DNA of 5,429 nucleotides from Candidatus Sulfopaludibacter sp. SbA3 (GTDB lineage: Bacteria > Acidobacteriota > Terriglobia > Bryobacterales > Bryobacteraceae), in NCBI GenBank assembly GCA_945861255.1, contig CAMAUG010000274.1:1-5429 (forward strand), given 5' to 3'. Shown here in pieces: positions 1-5,326 of this stretch (positions within the stretch are counted from its first letter, which is position 1; each line of letters begins with the position of its first letter). The notes beneath the pieces are model-generated. The model saw only the letters and a list, made by a program, of their open reading frames with translations, was not told the origin of the DNA and searched no databases. A program made the position numbers and the translations under genes.

Positions 1-588
1 CCACTGCTCGCGCGCGCTATCGTCTGAGAATGCCGCGGCAAACCACAGTCCCGCGCCGGGCGCGAATTCCACGCACGCGGTGGAATGCGGAAGCACGCTG
101 TCGCCCGCGCGGTCGATGGCCGCATGTGAGCGCACCGCGGTCCGGAAGATCGCCGTGCCGGAGGGCGATGACGAAGGCAGCAGGCACTCGCTGGCCACCT
201 CCACCATCCAGCCTTCATCCTTCAGCGTCTGCCCCGCGAGCAGCGTCTCCACTACTTTCATGGGCACGAACTTGGCACCCTTCCAGCGCACTCTGGCGGA
301 CGGCGGCGGCGGCCACACGTGGCTGGGGGGAGCGACGTATAGCGTGTCGCCCAGGAACGGGAAGCACGAACTGAAGCGGACCGCGGGCAGAGCGGCGCGC
401 GCGGTGGCGTCCAGCCATGCTTCGAGCGCACCCACGCGCGCCATGGCGCCGGTCACGGCCGCGTACAGCGAATCGCTGTGATACACGCGGTCCACGCGGT
501 CACGGTCGCCGGAGTCCGGGCCGATGCGCCAGGGGCCGGTGGGACGCAGGCGGACAAGCATCGCGGGAGTGGGGCTGGCAGTAGACAT
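1..588 (-). CDS. csm4: Csm4, type III-A CRISPR RAMP protein (3' part cut off by window edge)
   Basis: My translation of the minus strand from the ATG at 588-586 stays open for 196 codons to base 1, so the C-terminal part lies outside the window (Csm4 is usually about 300 residues). Csm4 is the RAMP (Cas5-like) subunit that caps the crRNA 5' tag and holds Cas10 in the Csm complex. Residues 10-23 (MLVRLRPTGPWRIG) form the expected first RAMP strand. Residues 41-57 (HSDSLYAAVTGAMARVG) match the conserved HSD-x-L segment after it. Residues 76-100 (FSSCFPFLGDTLYVAPPSHV and the following Pro run) match the S-x-x-FP...L-x-x-P segment of Csm4. Later, AIDRAGDSVLP followed by FAPGAGLWFAAAF fits the R/D-containing strand and the strand after it. 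The start lies 10 bases after the csm3 stop with only a weak upstream CGGA. M10 (ATG at 561-559) is an alternative start that would begin directly at strand 1. Position in the operon supports the call. Confidence 0.9.
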   Translation of the reverse strand, partial: MSTASPTPAMLVRLRPTGPWRIGPDSGDRDRVDRVYHSDSLYAAVTGAMARVGALEAWLDATARAALPAVRFSSCFPFLGDTLYVAPPSHVWPPPPSARVRWKGAKFVPMKVVETLLAGQTLKDEGWMVEVASECLLPSSSPSGTAIFRTAVRSHAAIDRAGDSVLPHSTACVEFAPGAGLWFAAAFSDDSAREQW

Positions 589-598
589 TCCGAGCGCG

Positions 599-1435
599 CT
601 AACTTCCTAATTTTCCAGAGAATCCCTGGTCGTTGACAGCGGCCTGCGCCGCGCCCAGATCCCCGCCTTGCGCCAATTCCTCTTCACTGCCTCCGGAGGC
701 GTAAAACGCACGGTTGCGCCACGTCATCTTCACGTTGCCGAAGCGCACGCGGCCGCTACCACGGGACCCTCCGCCGCCCAGCGCGTCGTCCTCGACCAAC
801 CGCAAACCTTCCAGCAGCCGCGCGGCCAGAGTTTTGTCTTCCTCGCACAAGATGTCCAGCACCATGCGGACCTTGAAGCGAGCACCCGCCGGTACGCGTT
901 CGAGCGTGCGCGGATTGGCTTGTGAGGTGATGCGGTCAATGGCGTTTTCACTCTTGACCTCGGTGATTTCGTCGTCCAGGTTCTCGCGCATCTGCGCGGT
1001 GATGCTGTCCGGATCGAGCGGCGCGTCGTAAATGGTGAGCCGCGCCGGAGTGGCCGCGCTCGCTTCCAGCGCCTGCCCTTCCACGCGCTCCATGCGCCCG
1101 GGACTGCGCCCGAACAGCAGGCCGATTTCATCGTCGGGCCGATCGCTCTGGTGGATGCGCACCTCTTGGCCGCGGCGCTTGGAGAGATATACCAACTCGG
1201 CGGGTGACGTGAGGCCCATCGCGTTTTCGAGCAGCGAGCGCACGCGCCCGCGCAAAGAGCTGCCGGGAATGTAGGGAAGCCCGAAAGCGTCCTTGACCAC
1301 CGGGTTGTCCGCGCCGCCGATTTCAAGCGATCCTTTGCCCGCTCCAATATGGAGGCCGGTTTCGCAATGCAGATCGCCCGTGAGAATCAATTTTCCGAGC
1401 AACTGCAATTGGGTTTGAGCTGTGTGTGTGCTCAT
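599..1435 (-). CDS. csm3: Csm3, backbone RAMP and target-RNA endonuclease of the type III-A complex
   Basis: Csm3 (Cas7 family) polymerises along the crRNA and cuts bound target RNA at 6-nt intervals. The 278-residue protein shows the whole family signature: ETGLHIGAGKG at 25-35, IGGADNPVVKD at 39-49, PGSSLRGRVRSLLE at 57-70, VKSENAIDRIT then ANPRTLER at 160-180, and the glycine-rich LGGGGSRGSGRVRF at 219-232. D43 in IGGADNPV aligns with the catalytic aspartate of Streptococcus thermophilus Csm3 (D33 in IGAIDSPV, recalled from the family), so slicer activity should be intact. Differences from short Csm3 proteins of about 220 residues are a longer middle segment (about 110-158) and an extra tail of about 40 residues after the last strand (from about 240), which I cannot assign. 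The start ATG at 1435-1433 has AGGA only 14 bases upstream, so initiation may depend on coupling. The stop is TAG at 601-599. Confidence 0.96.
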   Translation of the reverse strand: MSTHTAQTQLQLLGKLILTGDLHCETGLHIGAGKGSLEIGGADNPVVKDAFGLPYIPGSSLRGRVRSLLENAMGLTSPAELVYLSKRRGQEVRIHQSDRPDDEIGLLFGRSPGRMERVEGQALEASAATPARLTIYDAPLDPDSITAQMRENLDDEITEVKSENAIDRITSQANPRTLERVPAGARFKVRMVLDILCEEDKTLAARLLEGLRLVEDDALGGGGSRGSGRVRFGNVKMTWRNRAFYASGGSEEELAQGGDLGAAQAAVNDQGFSGKLGS

Positions 1436-1455
1436 AAAGTTTTCATCAATCCTAT
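1432..1455 (-). promoter_or_regulatory. csm3 translation-start region with overlapping four-codon mini-ORF
   Basis: On the minus strand, AGGA precedes the csm3 ATG by 14 bases, which is long for a Shine-Dalgarno site. An ATG at 1446-1444 opens a mini-ORF encoding M-K-T-L. Its TGA at 1434-1432 overlaps the csm3 ATG in an ATGA arrangement typical of translational coupling, but AGGA is only 3 bases from this ATG. The sequence is clear; any role in csm3 translation is inference. Confidence 0.35.
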
Positions 1456-1457
1456 TC

Positions 1458-1499
1458 GTTCGAAGCCCCTACTCGTTATAAGCAACTATGGCTTCGAAC
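1458..1499 (-). repeat. Perfect 10-bp inverted repeat spanning the csm2 stop codon
   Basis: GTTCGAAGCC (1458-1467) and GGCTTCGAAC (1490-1499) are exact reverse complements separated by 22 bases. In the csm mRNA this gives a 10-bp stem whose loop contains the last codons and the TAG stop of csm2 (1471-1469), ending 22 bases before the csm3 start. No U-run follows, so it is not a standard intrinsic terminator. A role in RNA processing, 3'-end protection or tuning csm2/csm3 stoichiometry is possible but inferred. Each arm contains the self-complementary TTCGAA, which slightly raises the chance of coincidence. Confidence 0.55.
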
Positions 1500-2299
1500 A
1501 GATCCTTGAATCTTTCGTAGCCTTTCGCATCGTTTCTTCTAGTAACCTGGAGCAACAGCCGTTCCAGCGCATCCAGGCTGCGCAGGGAGTGCCGCGCGAT
1601 GGTGTAGGCCAAACGCGCGCGCAACATGACGAAGTGATGCTGGCGGTCCGCTTCCGGCGCCCGCACGGCTCGCCGCACCGCGTTGTACAGGCGCCGTAAC
1701 TGGCTCTTGGTCCCGGAGTCCATATCGCGCATGCGCGCAACCACGGCGTGCGCCTGGTTATCCAGATACAGGCTGTCGGAGATGAGTTTTTCGATCTCGA
1801 TTTCCGGCGAAAAAAAGTCCGGTCGCATGCCGCCCGGACGGCCTTCGCGACGGTCGCCACGGTCGCCGCGATCGGGAGGCCGGTCTCCGCGAGGCCCGCC
1901 GGCGCGCGCGTCAGGGGGGCGGCCCTGGCCTCGATTATCGGGGCCACGAGTTTCAGGTCCACGCTCCGGACGCGGGCCGCGTTCCTCCCGCTTTCCCTGC
2001 CCCGGCGGGCGTTGGCCTTGCGGACGCGGCTCTTGCCTTGCGGATTGCGGCCTCCCGGTTTCCGCCGCGGGAGCGGGCGCCGCAGTGCTGTCTACCGCGG
2101 CTTCCGTTCCGGACGCCGCAGTTTCGGCGACGGGTGCCACGGAGGGCTCGGGTGTGGCGGCTTCGACAACCGGCGCCGGCGCGTGTGCGGAGGGCGCGGG
2201 AGCTTGGGTTTCGGCTTCCACCGCCGGAGCAGCCGGTTCCGGCGGCGTCACATTCGGTTCGGGTTGCGCGTCTTGTACACTGTCTTGAACGTCGTCCAT
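1469..2299 (-). CDS. csm2: Csm2, small subunit of the type III-A complex, with a long disordered N-terminal extension
   Basis: Csm2 forms the inner small-subunit filament of the Csm complex, lining the crRNA-target duplex next to Csm3. Residues about 160-276 are the recognisable domain: helical, with QLRRLYNAVRRAVR (200-213), HFVMLRARLAYTIARH (222-237) and the C-terminal YERFKDLFEAIVAYNE (261-276), which matches the F-x-x-x-F-AIVAY ending of Csm2. Family members are usually about 120-150 residues; this one has 276. Residues 1-82 are Pro/Ala/Glu-rich with no Lys or Arg and about 14 acidic residues. Residues 83-160 carry about 21 basic residues among Gly, Pro and Asp, with RGD/DRG-type repeats near 137-151. 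Both blocks look intrinsically disordered. The start is supported by a good AAGGA site 8 bases upstream. M158 (ATG at 1828-1826) would give a normal 119-residue Csm2 but lacks a good ribosome site. The Csm2 identity is strong from domain and operon position; the role of the extension is unknown. Confidence 0.88.
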   Translation of the reverse strand: MDDVQDSVQDAQPEPNVTPPEPAAPAVEAETQAPAPSAHAPAPVVEAATPEPSVAPVAETAASGTEAAVDSTAAPAPAAETGRPQSARQEPRPQGQRPPGQGKREERGPRPERGPETRGPDNRGQGRPPDARAGGPRGDRPPDRGDRGDRREGRPGGMRPDFFSPEIEIEKLISDSLYLDNQAHAVVARMRDMDSGTKSQLRRLYNAVRRAVRAPEADRQHHFVMLRARLAYTIARHSLRSLDALERLLLQVTRRNDAKGYERFKDLFEAIVAYNE

Positions 2300-2305
2300 G
2301 AAATT

Positions 2306-2312
2306 CTTCCTT
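2306..2312 (-). promoter_or_regulatory. Ribosome binding site of csm2
   Basis: AAGGAAG on the minus strand has its AGGA core 8 bases from the ATG at 2299-2297, inside the 19-base gap after the csm1 stop. It is the best Shine-Dalgarno match in the operon and supports the upstream csm2 start, and so translation of the long N-terminal extension. Confidence 0.7.
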
Positions 2313-2318
2313 GTTTCC

Positions 2319-3800
2319 TTAGACCGGAGCGGAGTGCGCGGACACCTCCGCGGACAATCTGGCCCACTCCAGCGCCACGCGGCCCGCCGGCCGCAACTTC
2401 ACGGTCACCGCGCTGCGTCCGATCAAATCCGCAATCAACGCGGTGCGGGCCTTCTGATATTCTCCGCGCGCGGGTCCGGCCGCCTTGCCCGTGGCTGGGG
2501 TGGTGGCCGCCAAAATTCGTCGAATGCGCCGGTGGTAGCGCCATGGCCGCTCGCCGCCGGTCTTGCGCGCCTGGCGTTTCGATATGCGCGACTGCGTTTC
2601 GCGATAGATTCCGCACAGGTCCTTTAAGTATTGCGGAGAGACGCCGAAGTCGGCAATCATCTTCGTCAACAAATCTTTCATACTCGCCGCGTCGGCGAAC
2701 TGCTTCCATTCGAGCGTCCGCCCCAGAATCCAAATGCAATCCTTGTCGGCGGACTTGGCCGCTTCCAAACGGCTGCCGGCTTCTTCGAACACGGAGCCGA
2801 GGGAGGCGTCTTCGGCCGGCGCCAGCGCCATCGCCATGCTGAGAGTCTTGCCCTCCGGGCCCGCGAAATCCGCCAGATTGGCGGTGGCGAAACCTCGGAA
2901 CAAGCGCTCCATCTCGCGCGCCAATGTGATGAGCGCGTCCCATGACCCATACACCGCAAAGTCGTCGCCGCCGGAGTAGATTACCGTGACGCGCTGCCAG
3001 AAATCCGGCATGGAGCACAGCACTTCCAGTTCGCCGGCGAAGAACTGCTTGTACATCACCGAGAGCTGAATGTGCTCTTCGATACTCTGCGCGCGGCGCA
3101 GGCGGATGCCGAAGTTGTCGGCGTCTCCACGCAGCACGCCCCAGGTGGCCAAGCCTGCGGATCGCGCGGCCAGCTCCGCGGTGGACGCGATCTCCGCCCC
3201 GTCCGTGCTCAACGCGGCGTGGCGCGCGAAGGGCAGTGCGTCGGCGGCGGCGCCCAGCGTCCATGTGTGTTTGGCTCCGGCGGCGGAGATCTTTCCGGGC
3301 GATTCGGGCGACCATCCCACGACGGAGGCATCGCGAAGCTGCAAGCCCAAACCCGAAAAGTATTCTTCGGCACCGTCGGAAGAGCCAGCCTGCGCGGTGA
3401 AGAAGCCGGCCGAAGCAGGCGCTCCCCGCAGGCGGTCCAGCGCTTCATTAAGACGCTTTCGAACGTCGCTCCAATCGCCCAGATTTTCGGTGGAGGCCCA
3501 GGTGAGCCGCACGCGGCCTTCGGAAAGCGTGGCGATCTCCTGGGCCGCAGCTTCCAGGAAGGCAACGGCGGCTGCCAGTGATTCTTCCGGGAGGACCACC
3601 AGGAACTGCCCGCCGCCGCTGGACCCCAGCAGGATTTTCGCGAGGCCCAGCTCGGCCAACAAGGCGCGCGGTAGAATTTCGCCGAGTAAGCTGACCCAGT
3701 GCGAGCGGCCGGTGAAGACGCGGTCCCGCTCAGCGCCAGCGGGCGCTTGCAGAAACTCGTCGATGCCCAGCAATTTTCCCTGAAGAAAGACTTGCAACAT
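2319..3800 (-). CDS. csm1: Cas10/Csm1, cyclase subunit of type III-A CRISPR complex, lacking the HD nuclease domain
   Basis: Cas10 is the large subunit; target-RNA binding activates its Palm domains to make cyclic oligoadenylates from ATP. The 493-residue protein begins at Palm 1 (about 1-130): LLGIDEF (10-16) matches the usual GIQ-x-F strand, GRSHWVSLL (31-39) the usual RS-x-x-L helix, and GGGQFLVVLP (62-71) the degenerate Palm 1 turn. Palm 2 (about 217-365) has GVLRGDADNFG (221-231), with D226 and D228 as likely metal ligands, and the active-site hairpin IYSGGDDFAVYG (GGDD at 277-280). The rest is the helical C-terminal domain, with an Arg-rich patch at 408-429. Typical Csm1 proteins exceed 700 residues and start with an HD domain, which is absent here. 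The only cysteines are C262, C355 and C396, so the usual zinc cluster between the Palms is missing. No alternative start exists: the upstream codons contain none, and an in-frame TGA lies at 3845-3843. No clear Shine-Dalgarno precedes the ATG. Confidence 0.95.
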   Translation of the reverse strand: MLQVFLQGKLLGIDEFLQAPAGAERDRVFTGRSHWVSLLGEILPRALLAELGLAKILLGSSGGGQFLVVLPEESLAAAVAFLEAAAQEIATLSEGRVRLTWASTENLGDWSDVRKRLNEALDRLRGAPASAGFFTAQAGSSDGAEEYFSGLGLQLRDASVVGWSPESPGKISAAGAKHTWTLGAAADALPFARHAALSTDGAEIASTAELAARSAGLATWGVLRGDADNFGIRLRRAQSIEEHIQLSVMYKQFFAGELEVLCSMPDFWQRVTVIYSGGDDFAVYGSWDALITLAREMERLFRGFATANLADFAGPEGKTLSMAMALAPAEDASLGSVFEEAGSRLEAAKSADKDCIWILGRTLEWKQFADAASMKDLLTKMIADFGVSPQYLKDLCGIYRETQSRISKRQARKTGGERPWRYHRRIRRILAATTPATGKAAGPARGEYQKARTALIADLIGRSAVTVKLRPAGRVALEWARLSAEVSAHSAPV

Positions 3801-3860
3801 ACGGATGATTCGCGGCCCCGGCCCGGCAGCCGGTTTCCACCGTCAAACGAGCGATTTTCC

Positions 3861-3869
3861 ACTGTATCA
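3861..3869 (-). promoter_or_regulatory. Candidate extended -10 box for the csm operon
   Basis: The minus strand reads TGATACAGT, that is TG-n followed by TACAGT, which matches four of six bases of TATAAT plus the extended TG. No good -35 lies at 16-18 bases spacing, which extended -10 promoters can tolerate. It would place the transcript start near 3854, with a leader of roughly 54 bases before csm1. Predicted by eye only. Confidence 0.3.
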
Positions 3870-3889
3870 CGGCACTCCCGCCCAAGGCA

Positions 3890-3898
3890 TGTTACGCT
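3890..3898 (+). promoter_or_regulatory. Weak candidate extended -10 box for the dehydrogenase gene
   Basis: TGTTACGCT gives TG-n-TACGCT, only three of six bases of a TATAAT box, with no recognisable -35. It would leave a very short leader before the ribosome site at 3909. It is recorded because little other promoter-like sequence is present on this strand. Confidence 0.15.
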
Positions 3899-3908
3899 CG
3901 AATAAATT

Positions 3909-3913
3909 GGAGG
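3909..3913 (+). promoter_or_regulatory. Ribosome binding site of the sugar dehydrogenase gene
   Basis: GGAGG lies 7 bases before the ATG at 3921, a near-consensus Shine-Dalgarno at ideal spacing. It fixes the start of the dehydrogenase at a codon that also opens a signal peptide. Confidence 0.85.
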
Positions 3914-3920
3914 CATTCCT

Positions 3921-5066
3921 ATGAAAAAATTGGTCCTTTCCTGTCTGGTGGCCGCGTGTGCGTTCGCCGCGGACGTGAATTTGCCGGCGCCGTTCGCGAC
4001 GCCTTCGGCTCGCAATCCTTCGAAGGTGGTGGCCCCGCCCGCCGGAGCGCAACTGAAGGTTCCCGCCGGTTTCAAGGTGGAGGAGTACATGACCGGCTTC
4101 GTGCAGCCGCGTTTCATGACGCTGGGCCCCAATAAGGAACTCCTCATCGCCGATACGTCCGGGGGAACGGTCTACGTCGCGCAGGACAAGAACAAGAAAG
4201 AGTTACTCAAGGGACTGAGTGGGCCCTTCGGCATCGCTTTCTGGAAGGACTACATCTACGTAGCCGAGACCACGTCCGTGAAGCGGTACAAGTATGACCC
4301 GAAGGCCCTGACGGCAGGCGCCGGCGAGGAAGTGGTCAGCATGAAGGAAGCGAGCGGCGGCCACTCCACGCGCACCATCACTTTCGACCGCAAGGGCGAG
4401 AAGCTGTACGTGACGGTGGGGTCGGCATCGAACGTGAACGCGGGCGAGCCGGCGATTCGCGCGGCTGTCAACCGCTACAACCCGGACGGCACCGGCCATG
4501 AGATTTTCGTCGCGGGCACACGCAATCCGGTGGGCTTGGATTGGCAGCCCGGCGGGGACCGTCTGTGGATCACCGTGCAGGAGCGCGATGCGTTGGGCGA
4601 CGATCTGGTGCCCGATTACTTCACGCACATCGAGCAGGGCAAATTCTACGGCTGGCCGTTCGCCTACATCGGCCCGAATGAAGATCCGCGCCGCAAGGGC
4701 GAGAATCCGGCGCTGGTGGCGAAGGCGACGGTCCCAGACGTTCTGCTGCCCGCGCACGCCGGCGTGCTGGACCTGGAGTTTTACACCGGCAAGCAGTTCC
4801 CGAAAGAATATCAGGGCGGCGCGTTCATAGCGTTCCATGGATCGTGGAACCGTTCGAAGCGTCACGGCTATGAGATCGCGTTTGTTCCGTTCAAGGACGG
4901 CAAGCCGAGCGGACCGTGGCAGGACTTCATGACCGGCTGGATGATCGCGCCGGACGTGACGGAGGTGTGGGGCCGCCCGGTAGGCGTGCTGGAAATGCCG
5001 GATGGAAGCTTGCTGGTGAGCGACGACGGCGGCAAGAAGATTTGGCGGATTTCCTACGGGAAATAG
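3921..5066 (+). CDS. Secreted sorbosone/PQQ-dependent sugar dehydrogenase family protein (six-bladed beta-propeller)
   Basis: This 381-residue protein belongs to the soluble glucose/L-sorbosone dehydrogenase family, whose members oxidise aldoses or related sugars in the periplasm, usually with pyrroloquinoline quinone. Residues 1-16 form a signal peptide (KK, hydrophobic core, AFA cleavage before ADVN). C13 in LVAAC also resembles a lipobox, but the leader would be very short. Propeller motifs run in order: RFMTLGPNKELLIADTSGG (64-82), GPFGIAFW (101-108), GGHSTRTITF with H148 at the family's catalytic-His position, GTRNPVGLDW (199-208) with R201/N202, VQERDALGDDLVPDYFT (219-235), GKFYGWPFAYIG (240-251), FHGSWNR (305-311), and the closing GRPVGVLEMPDGSLLVSDDG (351-370) followed by IWRISYG. 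Family identity is strong. Substrate and PQQ dependence are not shown by the sequence; some relatives have no proven cofactor. Nothing links it functionally to the divergent CRISPR operon. Confidence 0.9.
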   Translation: MKKLVLSCLVAACAFAADVNLPAPFATPSARNPSKVVAPPAGAQLKVPAGFKVEEYMTGFVQPRFMTLGPNKELLIADTSGGTVYVAQDKNKKELLKGLSGPFGIAFWKDYIYVAETTSVKRYKYDPKALTAGAGEEVVSMKEASGGHSTRTITFDRKGEKLYVTVGSASNVNAGEPAIRAAVNRYNPDGTGHEIFVAGTRNPVGLDWQPGGDRLWITVQERDALGDDLVPDYFTHIEQGKFYGWPFAYIGPNEDPRRKGENPALVAKATVPDVLLPAHAGVLDLEFYTGKQFPKEYQGGAFIAFHGSWNRSKRHGYEIAFVPFKDGKPSGPWQDFMTGWMIAPDVTEVWGRPVGVLEMPDGSLLVSDDGGKKIWRISYGK

Positions 5067-5161
5067 CCCGTCGACACGTCGAGAGACACTTCGGCTGTGG
5101 CCATTTTCGCCAATAGGTGAGAATGCTTGGATATTCGCGGGTGGGTCCCGCAGGTCATGAG

Positions 5162-5184
5162 CGGCCCGGCACAGCACCGGGTCG
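5162..5184. repeat. 8-bp GC hairpin downstream of the dehydrogenase
   Basis: CGGCCCGG (5162-5169) pairs with CCGGGTCG (5177-5184), with one G-U pair, around a 7-base loop CACAGCA. The following bases (TATTGCTGTCAG) are not a U-run, so it is at most an RNA 3'-end stabiliser or part of a factor-dependent terminator for the gene ending at 5066. Confidence 0.35.
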
Positions 5185-5288
5185 TATTGCTGTCAGTTGC
5201 CGCGCGCGCTGGCCGCTCTTTCGAACGGCCCTCATCGATTCCTTTCTTCGAGGCCTCTAGCCATTTTGTTGACCCGCCATGGCGCGGG

Positions 5289-5326
5289 GCCGCCGGTTGT
5301 CCGGGGCGGCTCGGTCCGTTTCTTTT
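5289..5326 (+). terminator. Weak candidate terminator: GC stem followed at 8 bases by a T-rich tract
   Basis: GCCGCC (5289-5294) pairs with GGCGGC (5305-5310), and TTTCTTTT follows at 5319-5326. The 8-base gap between stem and T-tract is too long for an ideal intrinsic terminator, and it lies over 220 bases after the dehydrogenase stop. It remains the best terminator-like structure on the plus strand in this region. Confidence 0.2.

Larger units (their letters stand above)
3801..3920. promoter_or_regulatory. 120-bp divergent control region between csm1 and the sugar dehydrogenase
   Basis: This is the only space between the two diverging start codons, so promoters for both the csm operon and the dehydrogenase must lie here or inside the opposite gene. 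It holds candidate extended -10 boxes facing both ways. A GC hairpin in the csm1 leader (CCGGC 3818-3822 with GCCGG 3829-3833, 6-base loop) starts 17 bases before the csm1 ATG. I see no obvious operator palindrome. Confidence 0.6.

Noticed and set aside
30..481. Plus-strand frames at the left end
   Set aside because: Antisense to csm4, whose open minus-strand frame carries the recognisable RAMP segments.
1840..1990. DNA tandem repeat (CGGTCGCCACGGTCGCC-like)
   Set aside because: It is the coding sequence of the Asp-Arg-Gly repeats in Csm2 and keeps the frame; no independent repeat element is needed.
1748..2842. 364-codon plus-strand frame
   Set aside because: Antisense to csm2 and csm1, Arg/Ser/Pro-rich without any domain; a by-product of high GC.
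2248..3315. 355-codon minus-strand frame, very Arg-rich
   Set aside because: It overlaps csm1 in another frame on the same strand and has the low-complexity Arg/Gly composition of a GC-rich shadow frame; csm1 has clear motifs.
3209..4147. 312-codon minus-strand frame that could have hidden an HD domain upstream of csm1
   Set aside because: Its 5' part is the antisense of the dehydrogenase and its 3' part an out-of-frame reading of csm1. It contains no HD motif, so it does not restore the missing Cas10 domain.
4203..5177. 324-codon minus-strand frame opposite the dehydrogenase
   Set aside because: Antisense shadow: the plus strand carries the signal peptide, ribosome site and propeller motifs.
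5211..5230. Possible tRNA T-arm around TTCGAA between GGCCG and CGGCC
   Set aside because: The loop is 10 bases rather than 7, and no acceptor or anticodon arms can be built around it.
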